From assembly GCA_007129775.1 (NCBI GenBank), contig SKUV01000277.1, forward strand, positions 1 through 8,310: a stretch of DNA of 8,310 nucleotides, read 5' to 3'. Positions within the stretch are counted from its first letter, which is position 1. Each line of letters begins with the position of its first letter. This document shows, piece by piece, positions 1-6,141 of the stretch. The notes beneath the pieces were generated by a model. It saw only the letters and a list, made by a program, of their open reading frames with translations. It did not search any database and was not told the origin of the DNA. Position numbers and translations under genes: made by a program. The DNA comes from Paracoccaceae bacterium (GTDB lineage: Bacteria > Pseudomonadota > Alphaproteobacteria > Rhodobacterales > Rhodobacteraceae).

Positions 1-288
1 CAACTGTTCAGGTTCCACGCGACGCGGAAGGGGCCCTTGCTCCTACACGGGCTCACGACCCTGGGGGGACGGGCTTCCTTCCGCACCAGCAGACTACACC
101 ATCAGAAACAGACAGGGGGGCTGGCCGTCTTCACGCTTGAGCTGCAGCCGGAGCGGAAACGCCGCACGGCCAGGGCCAGCCTTTGTCGGGCCCTCCTCCC
201 ACTGGAAGGCCCGCTGATCCTTCCCGGTCCCCTGCCCCCCCCGCCACTCTGCCCCGAGGCTAGCGTCAATGCGCGGCGCCGGCATCCC
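1..288. other. Left-edge stretch without a recognisable gene
   Basis: I recognise no gene here. A 63-codon minus-strand frame (285-94) is open, but its product is a Pro/Gly/Arg-rich string that matches no family I know. The plus-strand frame across the same bases is equally featureless and runs on as an antisense shadow of the acyl-CoA synthetase remnant. The stretch has several G or C homopolymers, including a run of C near 235-242, and a small inverted repeat GGAAGG/CCTTCC at 204-224. It lies directly downstream of the acyl-CoA synthetase stop codon. It could be intergenic DNA or the edge of an inserted element that continues beyond the window. I see no transposase motif to support the second option. 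Confidence 0.4.
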
Positions 289-719
289 TCATCGCGTCTC
301 GTTCATCACGATCAGCGCGTTGGCGATGGTGCAGCCCTCGCCCGCCGGATGAGCGAAGACCGGGTTCAGATCGACCTCGGCAATGGCGGGGGTCGCGATC
401 AGCAGCGCGCCGAGGCGCGCGACGATGTCCGCCACCGCATCCGGATCGACCGCGCCGCGCCCGCGGAAGGGGCCCAGCAACGCCGCGCCGCGCAGGCGCA
501 GCAATTCGGTGCGGATGTCGGCGGGCTCCAGATCGGGGGGGCATCAGGCGGATATCGCCCAGCGCCTCGACCAGCGCCTCGACCAGCGCCTCGACCAGCG
601 CCTCGACCAGAACGCCGCCCAGCCCGGCAAGAACCAGCGGCCCCCAGCGCGGATCGCGCCGCGCCCCGACCACCAGTTCCACCCCCGGCGGCGCCATGCG
701 TTCCACCAGCACGCCGTCG
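289..719 (-). pseudogene. NDP-forming acyl-CoA synthetase, C-terminal ATP-grasp remnant (frameshifted)
   Basis: This is the tail of a large acetyl/acyl-CoA synthetase (ADP- or NDP-forming family, usually around 700 residues), which makes acyl-CoA from an acid, CoA and a nucleoside triphosphate. Only the last part of the ATP-grasp region remains. Visible landmarks are GVLVERMAPPGVELVVGARR, then DPRWGPLVLAGLGG, then LLGPFRGRGAVDPDAVADIV, and the terminal AEVDLNPVFAH block. The first two are in one frame and the last two in another. The switch falls at a run of seven G (535-541). With six G the frame would read MPPDLEPADIRTELLRLRG, as expected for the family. A 12-bp tandem repeat adds three extra VEAL units just after GLGGVL. 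The CoA-binding and ligase domains are absent. The 5' end is joined in frame to an enoyl-CoA hydratase fragment. It ends with TGA at 291-289. Non-functional as a synthetase. Confidence 0.82.
561..608. repeat. 12-bp tandem repeat, four exact copies (VEAL repeat)
   Basis: Four exact head-to-tail copies of AGCGCCTCGACC lie at 561-572, 573-584, 585-596 and 597-608. On the minus strand they encode VEAL four times inside the acyl-CoA synthetase remnant, at a place where homologues have a single VEAL-type unit (GGVLVEALGD). Because the unit is a multiple of three, the expansion keeps the frame. It fits replication slippage in a sequence no longer under selection. A length-variable tract is also possible. 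Confidence 0.9.
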
Positions 720-1054
720 ATCTCCAGCCCGCCGCCGATACAGGCCCCGGTGATCGCCACCACCGGCACCTCGCCGCGCGCGATCAGTTACGCCACGGGA
801 TGCCACGTGCCCCGCCTTTGCGGCGCGGCGCCGGGCTGCATCGCGGCCGCCAGCCCCGCCAGATCGGCACCGGTGCAGAAATGCGGCCCGTGCCCGTGCA
901 GCACCACCACCCGCGCGCCCGTCTGCGCGGCGACAAGCGCATCGTGCAGCCCGTCGCGCATCGGGTCCGATATGGCGTTGCGTTTCGCGGCGCGGTTCAA
1001 TCCGATCAGCGCGACGGGGCTGCGCATCTCGAACGTCACGAGGTCATCCGTCAT
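717..1054 (-). pseudogene. Enoyl-CoA hydratase/isomerase, N-terminal fragment with in-frame stop
   Basis: This is the start of a crotonase-superfamily protein, which typically hydrates or isomerises enoyl-CoA thioesters. The ATG at 1054 opens MTDDLVTFEMRSPVALIGLN, the usual first beta-strand, followed by NRAAKRNAIS. HFCTGADLAGLAAAM is the first oxyanion-hole loop. A TAA at 790-788 interrupts the frame. In the same frame after it comes LIARGEVPVVAITGACIGGG, which contains the second oxyanion-hole loop. Homology then stops at about residue 112 of an expected 250 or so, and the frame passes into acyl-CoA synthetase sequence near 713-722. The catalytic second half and the C-terminal helices are gone. 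The start codon overlaps the end of the upstream PadR gene by 11 nt, which points to former translational coupling. The family is clear, the exact substrate is not. Confidence 0.82.
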
Positions 1055-1618
1055 CGCTGTCTTTCAGCCTTTCGATCATGCTCTGGCACCAGAGCAGTTC
1101 CGTCTGCGCCAGCATCATCCGGCGCGTCTGCAGCACATAGCGGCAAAAGCGCCAGTCCGCCGGGTCCTTGATCTCGGCCGGGTGTTGCGCCATCAATCGG
1201 GCCATATCGCCGCGCACCTGCCGGGTCTGGGCGCGCAAACGCGCCTCGCGCGCGTCAAGCAGCCCCAGCAACGTGGCCCTGCCCGCCAGCCATCCGGAAT
1301 AGAGCATCGTCAGGAAATCATCGCGCTGATAGGGGGGCTCGGGCTCCGTGCCGATCCATGCGACCTGTGTGTCGCGGCCCTCCGGGGTGACCGAAAAACT
1401 TCTTGTTCGGGCGGCCCGATTGCTCCACATCCCGGGCGGTCAGCAGGCCCGCGGCCTCCTGCCGGGCCAGCGTGGGATAGCCCTGCGAGGTCTTGGCGGG
1501 GCGGAAATTTTCCAGTTGCTTGACGATGTCATAGCCCGATTGGGGCGCGCAGCCCAGCACGCCGAGAATCTGGAAGGACAGGTTGTTGAGGCTCCGCGCC
1601 GGGTCTTACGGGGGGCAT
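1044..1618 (-). pseudogene. PadR-family transcriptional regulator, frameshifted
   Basis: PadR regulators are small winged-helix dimers, usually repressors of detoxification or aromatic-acid genes. The N-terminal winged helix reads LSFQILGVLGCAPQSGYDIV, then ENFRPAKTSQGYPTLARQEA and GLLTARDVEQSGRPNKKFF. The frame is lost at the A-run 1394-1398 and resumes as SVTPEGRDTQVAW, followed by a long helical C-terminal domain that ends ERLKDSDDG. A second break lies near the start. The ATG at 1618 has a GGAG seven nt upstream and begins MPPV, but a TAA at about 1608 stands immediately before the winged-helix frame, so at least two shifts are needed. Layout and several motifs match the intact PadR protein at 3879-4463 (for example DDFLTMLYSGW against DEFVAKVFSSW), so the two are paralogues. 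Not expected to make a working regulator. Confidence 0.82.
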
Positions 1619-1625
1619 GCTCGGG

Positions 1626-1629
1626 CTCC
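1626..1629 (-). promoter_or_regulatory. Ribosome binding site of the broken PadR gene
   Basis: GGAG on the minus strand, seven nt before the ATG at 1618. It supports that ATG as the original start, although the frame downstream is now broken. Confidence 0.5.
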
Positions 1630-1692
1630 GCAGATTGAATGGATCGGGCAGCGTGGCGGCAAGCGGCGGGCAAGGCAAGGGGGCGGCGGCGA

Positions 1693-2122
1693 TCACCCCT
1701 GAAGCCGCGTGCCGCCGCTGGCCTCGATCACCTCGCCGGTGATGAAGCCCGCCGCTGCGGAGGCCAGAAACACCGCAGGCCCGGCGATATCCTCGGGCCG
1801 CCACATCGGCGAGCGGGCTCTTGCGGGGCGAGCCGCCGACGCAATTCACCACCACCGACAGCCCGCCAAGCCCGGCGTCGATCTGTGCGGCCATCCGCGC
1901 CACCACCTCCGGATCGGTCACGTCGCCGTCCACGGCCATCGCCGCGACGCCCCGCCCGCGCAACTCATCGCACAGGGCTGTAGCCTCGGCTGTCTGGCCG
2001 AGGCCGTGGACGACCACATCGGCCCCGGCGCGGGCAAAGGCACGGGCCGTGGCCGCCCCGATGCCCTACGCGCTGCCGGTGATCCAGACGCGGTGGCCCG
2101 ACAGATCGAAAGGGTCGCCCAT
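1693..2122 (-). pseudogene. Short-chain dehydrogenase/reductase, nonsense codon plus internal deletion
   Basis: This is an SDR-family NAD(P)-dependent oxidoreductase remnant. The ATG at 2122 opens MGDPFDLSGHRVWITGSA, after which a TAG at 2068-2066 sits inside the TGxxxGIG cofactor-binding motif. The frame then continues GIGAATARAFARAGADVVVHG and reaches the DVTD and VVNCVGGSPRK segments (the usual NNAG position). Homology then jumps directly to PMWRPEDIAGPAVFLASAAA and FITGEVIEASGGTRLQG, in a different frame, ending at TGA 1695-1693. The middle of the fold, about 100 residues carrying the catalytic Ser and the Tyr-x-x-x-Lys, is missing. The deletion joint lies near 1810-1830. It starts 30 nt after the stop of the upstream hydrolase, so the two were probably co-transcribed. 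Non-functional. The substrate is unknown. Confidence 0.85.
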
Positions 2123-2152
2123 CCGCCCCGCCTCTCGCCGCCCGGTGGCCGC

Positions 2153-2925
2153 TCAGGCCGCTGCGCGCTCGGCGCCCAACCGGTCGCCCTTGATCCGCTC
2201 CAGCGCCTTGGGTTCCGACGCCCGGGCGAAAGCATTGAGCGCCAGATCGGTGGGCGTGATGTGGTCCTGCTCGGCCGCGATCATCATCAGCGGGCGGGGC
2301 GAGATATGGGCCACATGGGCGCCGGGTTCATAGGCCCGCGCGTATTCGAGCGAGCGCAGCGTCACGCGGTTCTCGAATCCCGTGCCGGCGCCTGCGCGCA
2401 GATACCACGCCACCGCTTCCGGGGCGGAATAGACCGGCAAATCCGCCGGGTCGGCCGAGACGAGCATCCGCATCCGCGCCGGTCGCCCCGCCATGCGTGC
2501 CGCTCGGTCGGCCGCGTTCTGCGCCACGACCTCGGCCAGCGACTCGGGCATGAATCGCCGCTTTGCCACGGCATTTTCGCTGATCGTGGGCACTTGCGAG
2601 ACGACGCAGCCGACGCGCGGGTCGGTCGCGCCGAGCACCAGCACATGGCGCCCGCATAGCTCGTGCCCCAGATGCCGATGCGCGTGGCGTCTATGCCGGG
2701 CAGGTGCGCGGCATGGGTGATGGCGTCGCGCCAATCCTCGATCTGGGCCGCCGGCTCGATCTCTTGTCGCGGGGTGCTGCCGCTGCGCCCGAGGCGGCGA
2801 TAATCGAAGGCCAGCACCGCGAAGCCTGCAGCGGGAAGATCTGCGCGAAGCGGTCGAGCCCCATGTCGATCACCGCGCCAAAGCCATGGCCCATGACGAT
2901 GACAGGGGCAGGGCGGGCGGCACCG
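2153..2925 (-). pseudogene. Alpha/beta hydrolase (dienelactone hydrolase-like), multiple frameshifts
   Basis: This is an alpha/beta-hydrolase-fold enzyme, probably an esterase or peptidase-like member. Pieces in different frames give the expected order. PVIVMGHGFGAVIDMGLDRF carries the HG oxyanion strand, followed by AGFAVLAFDYRRLGRSG. GIWGTSYAG carries the nucleophile Ser, followed by GHVLVLGATDPRVGCVVSQV. LMMIAAEQDHITP carries the likely catalytic Asp. Two single-base losses explain the frame changes: one near 2831-2836 (FAQIFP to AAGFAVL) and one near 2651 (YAG to GHVLV). The N-terminal residues before PVIVMGHG run into thiolase DNA on the opposite strand at about 2925-2933. At the C-terminus the text after ALERIKGD becomes RLGAERAAA and stops at 2155-2153, so the segment expected to carry the catalytic His is absent. 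Damaged at both ends and inside, so inactive. Confidence 0.82.
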
Positions 2926-3211
2926 CGCGGGCGATATCGACCTTTGGGAGGTCAACGAGGCATTTGCCAGTCAGCTGATCCAATGCCGCGATGCGCTGGG
3001 GATCGATGCCGAAAGGCTCGACGTCAATGGCGGCGCCATCGCGCTGGGTCATCCCTATGGGATGTCGGGCGCACGCCTCGCGGGTGTCATCTGCTGCCGG
3101 AGGGGCGGCGGCGCGGCGCACGGCTGGGCGTCGCCACCATGTGCATCGGCGGCGGGCAGGGGGCGGCGGCGCTGTTCGAGGTGTTCCGAGCGCAAGAGGG
3201 CGCGGGCGTGA
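2921..3211 (+). pseudogene. Acetyl-CoA acetyltransferase (thiolase), C-terminal fragment, frameshifted
   Basis: This is the only plus-strand gene remnant. Thiolases cleave or form 3-ketoacyl-CoA. The retained part holds most of the C-terminal active-site landmarks: DIDLWEVNEAFASQLIQ with the NEAF motif, then NGGAIALGHPYGMSGARLAG with the GHP catalytic His. After a frameshift near 3084-3090 comes LLPEGRRRGARLGVATMCIG, then GGQGAAALFEVF, with the catalytic Cys in MCIGGG. About the first 300 residues of a roughly 390-residue enzyme are missing. The 5' break, in the linker before DIDLWE, abuts the truncated N-terminus of a minus-strand hydrolase. The 3' end abuts the truncated C-terminus of another minus-strand hydrolase. 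There is no start codon or ribosome binding site for this piece. The opposite strand suggests inversion or insertion of a fragment. Confidence 0.85.
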
Positions 3212-3223
3212 CCCCGCGTCCTG

Positions 3224-3244
3224 GCCGGCGCCTTCGCCGCCGGC
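3224..3244. repeat. Inverted repeat at the thiolase/hydrolase convergent junction
   Basis: GCCGGCG at 3224-3230 and CGCCGGC at 3238-3244 form a perfect 7-bp stem with a 7-nt loop. It sits where the plus-strand thiolase tail meets the minus-strand hydrolase tail. Neither side has a T-tract, so I do not call it an intrinsic terminator. It may mark the rearrangement joint or simply reflect local GC richness. Confidence 0.4.
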
Positions 3245-3262
3245 GATCATCAGCGTGGGCTT

Positions 3263-3852
3263 TTACAACGCCTGAAGCGAGGGGATGCGGTTGTAGCGCG
3301 TGAGCGCGATGATCGAGGTGCGGAAGGTTTCGGTCTTCATGCTCAGCACCACCTCGAACACCCGGTCCACCAGCGGCCCCGCAGCTCCCGGCCCCATCAT
3401 GTGGGTGATCAGCGGGCGGGCGTAATCCTGCACGCTCATGCCCTGTTCCAGCGGGGCGAGTCGTTCTTCCAGAAACACCTTCTGATCTTCCGGCGTGCGG
3501 TTGGGAAAGCCCATGGAGCCCGCCGACAGGATCACGCCCGACACGTTATCGAGCGCGTCGGCCACCCGCGGCGCGATCAGCGCCCCCATGGAATGGCCCA
3601 GCACGCTGTTCTGCGCCGAGGCTTCGGCGCGGCCCATGCGCATGGCGGCCTCGGCGAAGGTTTCGATATCGCCGGGCTCGCCGGCGCGGATTCGCCATAG
3701 CCGGGGCAATCCCAGTCGATGACGCGGTAGCCGGCATCGACGAGCGAATTGGCCAGATCATCGAAATAGCGGCCGTCGCCATAGGCGCCGTGCAGCAGAA
3801 AAACGCTGGTCTCTCCTTCGCCGCGGGTGCGGTATACGGGCAGGTCTGTCAT
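3263..3852 (-). pseudogene. Alpha/beta hydrolase, frameshifted and truncated
   Basis: This is a second alpha/beta-hydrolase-fold protein, unlike the one at 2153-2925. The ATG at 3852 has AAGGA eight nt upstream and opens MTDLPVYRTRGEGETSVFLL, then HGAYGDGRYF (oxyanion strand) and VIDWDCPGYGESAPA. A single-base loss near 3682-3690 shifts the frame. The remainder reads GEPGDIETFAEAAMRMG, then NSVLGHSMGALIAPRVADAL with the GxSxG nucleophile elbow, then a helical cap and a segment ending TRYNRIPSLQAL. A TAA at 3265-3263 follows. In the same frame after it, KPTLMIAG is the strand expected to lead to the catalytic acid, and then homology ends at the thiolase fragment. The acid and His segments are therefore missing. 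It starts 26 nt after the intact PadR gene, so the pair probably formed an operon. Confidence 0.82.
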
Positions 3853-3860
3853 GGGGTCGG

Positions 3861-3865
3861 TCCTT
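3861..3865 (-). promoter_or_regulatory. Ribosome binding site of the 3852 hydrolase start
   Basis: AAGGA on the minus strand, eight nt before the ATG at 3852, in the 26-nt gap after the PadR stop codon. It decides the start of the hydrolase remnant. Confidence 0.6.
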
Positions 3866-3878
3866 TTCTTGCGCCGGC

Positions 3879-4463
3879 TCAGCCGCCGATCATCCAGGAA
3901 TGCGGGGCGGTATCGACGGCCTCGCCGCGGATGCGGTGGCCTTCGACCCAACAGGCATGGGTGAACTGCCAGCGGTCGGGCTGCGTTGCGGCATCGGGCA
4001 TCTCGGCGTCGAGCGTGTCGAGATGGGCGCGGAAATAGCTGGCTTCGTCCTCCGTCCATGCCAGCCGCGCCTGCAGCATGCGCCGGGTGTCGGCCACGCT
4101 CACCTGCCAGCTGGAAAAGACCTTGGCCACGAATTCGTCATGGTGGACAGGGTCGTCGCTGTCGGAGTTGACCCAGTCGCGCAGAACCTTCGCACCCGTC
4201 GGGGTAAGCGCGTAATCCTTGCGGTTCGGCTTGCCGTTCTGGACCACCTCTTGCGAGACCAGCAGCCCCTCGGCCTCCATGTCGGACAGGATCGGATAGA
4301 CCTGGCTCAGGTTGACGGGCCGAAACTTGTCCAGCGCCTTGACGATGCCGCAGCCGTTGTTTGGCCCGCGCGCGATCACGCCCAGTATCCGATAGCCGAG
4401 CCGGTTGGGCCGCCAGTCGGTTCCGGGCTGCCCGGCCGCCGGGGCGGAGGTGTCGGTGACCAT
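3879..4463 (-). CDS. PadR-family transcriptional regulator (intact)
   Basis: A complete 194-residue PadR-type DNA-binding regulator, within the usual length for the subgroup with a long helical C-terminal domain. The winged helix spans about residues 20-100: LGYRILGVIARGPNNGCGIV, KFRPVNLSQVYPILSDMEAE (recognition helix region) and NGKPNRKDYALTPTG (the beta-wing). The rest, including DEFVAKVFSSWQ and a Trp/His-rich end, is the helical dimerisation and ligand-sensing domain. The ATG at 4463 is four nt past the original TctA stop codon, with GAGG about ten nt upstream, so it was probably coupled to the permease gene. It is followed after 26 nt by the broken hydrolase. It is the only undamaged coding sequence between 289 and 5500. 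It is a paralogue of the broken regulator at 1044-1618. The ligand and target are unknown. Confidence 0.85.
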   Translation of the reverse strand: MVTDTSAPAAGQPGTDWRPNRLGYRILGVIARGPNNGCGIVKALDKFRPVNLSQVYPILSDMEAEGLLVSQEVVQNGKPNRKDYALTPTGAKVLRDWVNSDSDDPVHHDEFVAKVFSSWQVSVADTRRMLQARLAWTEDEASYFRAHLDTLDAEMPDAATQPDRWQFTHACWVEGHRIRGEAVDTAPHSWMIGG

Positions 4464-4467
4464 CGGC

Positions 4468-5445
4468 TCAGCCCTCGGCCACGGGTCTGGCGTTGCGCGC
4501 GCGCACGGCCCTGTAGACCGACAGCGCCGCGAAAAGCGACAGCATGATGATCAGCGTGAACGAGATCGGCCGCGTCTAGAACACCGTCCAGTCCCTGTCC
4601 GAGATCAGCAGCGCGCGGCGCAGGCTCGTCTCGATGATCGGCGACAGAACGAAGGCCAGCACGAACCCCGCGACCGAATAATCCAGCCGCCGCATGACAT
4701 AGGCCGCAACCCCGATTCCGAGCGCCAGCCACAGATCGAAGATCGCGCCCCGGCTGGCATAGACCCCCAGCACCGACAGGATCAGAACCCCCGGCACGAG
4801 GATGAAATACGGCGTCACCAGCGCGCGGGCGAACCCGCGGCTCAGGGTCTTGCCCATGATGAACATGCCGATGGTGGTCAGGATGAAGCCGACGAAGATG
4901 CCGTTGATCAACTCGGGGTTGGAGCGGATCATCTGCGGGCCGGGCTGGATGCCGTGGATGATGAAGGCCCCGGCGATGATGGCGATGCCGGCGGTGCCTG
5001 GGATCCCCGGCGTCAGGAACGGCAGCAGCGCGCCGCCCACCACGGCGTTGTTGGCGGCATCGGGCACGGCAATTCCCTCGCCGCTGGCCTTGCCGAACTT
5101 GCCGGGATTGCGCGAGGCGCTGCGCGCCGCCGAATAGGACATCCAGCCCGCGACGGTGGAGCCGACGCCCGGCAGGATGCCGAAAAACGTGCCGATGGCC
5201 GAGCCGATAGTGGATGCCTTCAGCATCCCGCGGATCTCGCGCAGGCTCATCGAGATCTTCAGGTTGCTGGCATCGAAATCATAGCGCGCGCGCATGTTCC
5301 GCCCGACCATGAAAAGCACCTCGGATATGGCGAAAAGCCCCACCAACAGCGCGATCAGGTTCAGCCCTTCATAAAGGCTCGGGGTGCCGAAGCTCAGCCG
5401 CGGCTGGCCGGTGAACATGTCCAGCCCGATGGTGCCCGCGATCAT
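4468..5445 (-). pseudogene. tctA: Tripartite tricarboxylate transporter permease, TctA family (N-terminal half missing, nonsense codon)
   Basis: TctA is the large membrane subunit of a solute-binding-protein-dependent carboxylate importer of the inner membrane, normally about 500 residues with some 12 helices. Here homology begins abruptly at MIAGTIGLDMFTGQPRLSFG, a motif normally near residue 190. It goes on through GTFFGILPGVGSTVAG, then GEGIAVPDAANNAVVGGALL (the signature usually reads PEAANNA), then FLTPGIPGTAGIAIIAGAFI and HGIQPGPQM, and several hydrophobic helices. The open frame ends at TAG 4578-4576 after RDWTVF. The same frame continues TRPISFTLIIMLSLFAALSV as a last helix and ends at TGA 4470-4468, so the TAG is an acquired nonsense codon. 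There is no clear ribosome binding site before 5445. The gene begins 57 nt past the ureG stop, which marks a deletion joint. The partners TctB and TctC are not present. Confidence 0.85.
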
Positions 5446-5502
5446 GGGGTCTAGCTGGTCGCGCGCGGCGCAGGGGGGCCGCTGCCCGTGGCCGCGGGCG
5501 GA
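5446..5502. other. Short spacer between ureG and the tctA remnant, with a weak hairpin
   Basis: This gap separates the ureG stop codon from the beginning of TctA homology. CTGCCCG at 5482-5488 can pair with CGGGCGG at 5495-5501 (one G-T wobble) around a 6-nt loop, just past the ureG stop on the minus strand. There is no T-tract, so at most it is a weak termination or RNA-end signal. The spacer carries the presumed deletion joint that removed the start of tctA. Confidence 0.35.
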
Positions 5503-6141
5503 TTACAGCCCGCCGGCCTCGCGCAGGAAGGCCACGACCTGATCGAGGCCCCGGCCCTCGCGCAGGCTGGCCAGAACGAAGGGCCGTTCGCCCCGGGCGC
5601 GGGCGGTATCGGCGCGCAGCAAATCCACATCCACACCCACATGGGGGGCCAGATCGACCTTGTTGACGATCAGCATGTCCGAACGTGTCACCCCCGGCCC
5701 GCGCTTGCGCGGGATGTCCTGTCCGGCGGCGGTGTCGATCACGTAAATCGTCAGGTCCGCCAGTTCCGGGCTGAAGGTGGCGGCAAGGTTGTCGCCGCCC
5801 GATTCGATCAGGATCAGATCCAGATCGGGTATCGCCGCGCGGAATTCGGCCACGGCGGCGAGGTTGATGCTGGCATCCTCGCGGATCGCGGTATGGGGGC
5901 AGCCGCCGGTTTCCACGCCGCGGATACGCTCCAGCGGCAGGGCCTGGGCGCGCATCAGGAACTCGGCATCCTCGGCGGTGTAGATGTCGTTGGTGATCAC
6001 GGCGAGCGACAACTCGTCCCGCAGGGCCCGGCAGAGCGCCTCTGTCAGGGTGGTCTTGCCCGCGCCGACGGGGCCGCCGATGCCCACGCGCAGCGGGCCA
6101 TGGGGGCTCTTGCGGCGTGCGGGTGCTGTGGCTGTGGTCAT
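5503..6141 (-). CDS. ureG: Urease accessory GTPase UreG
   Basis: UreG is the SIMIBI-class GTPase that carries nickel and drives GTP-dependent assembly of the urease metallocentre with UreF and UreD/UreH in the cytoplasm. The 212-residue product is of normal length. GPVGAGKT at residues 23-30 is the P-loop. TNDIYTAEDAEF follows at 50-61. CPH at 81-83 is the conserved nickel-binding Cys-Pro-His. ESGGDNLAATFSPEL starts at 113, and NKVD at 160-163 is the guanine-specificity motif. All are intact. The N-terminus has a short Thr/Ala/Arg stretch but no His-rich tract, so nickel storage is probably left to UreE. The ATG at 6141 overlaps the ureF stop in ATGA (6141-6138), indicating translational coupling. 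It is the last intact gene before the decayed region. Confidence 0.97.
   Translation of the reverse strand: MTTATAPARRKSPHGPLRVGIGGPVGAGKTTLTEALCRALRDELSLAVITNDIYTAEDAEFLMRAQALPLERIRGVETGGCPHTAIREDASINLAAVAEFRAAIPDLDLILIESGGDNLAATFSPELADLTIYVIDTAAGQDIPRKRGPGVTRSDMLIVNKVDLAPHVGVDVDLLRADTARARGERPFVLASLREGRGLDQVVAFLREAGGL

Noticed and set aside
94..285. Minus-strand 63-codon open frame as a small gene
   Set aside because: There is no recognisable domain, it has low-complexity composition, and there is no support from context beyond being open.
37..1523. Long plus-strand open frames opposite the decayed cluster (37-753, 383-1171, 696-1523)
   Set aside because: They are Arg/Pro/Ala-rich antisense shadows of minus-strand remnants in high-GC DNA, with no family signature.
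3224..3244. Hairpin as a bidirectional intrinsic terminator
   Set aside because: There is no T-tract on either side, and both flanking genes are truncated at this point.
289..4470. All frameshifts being mere sequencing errors
   Set aside because: Several lesions are substitutions to stop codons or large deletion joints, not homopolymer indels, and neighbouring genes sequenced in the same window are intact. Individual homopolymer shifts may still be errors.
4405..5454. 349-codon plus-strand open frame opposite tctA
   Set aside because: Its product is a low-complexity Gln/Arg/Asp-rich string. The minus-strand frame has clear TctA motifs and hydrophobic helices.
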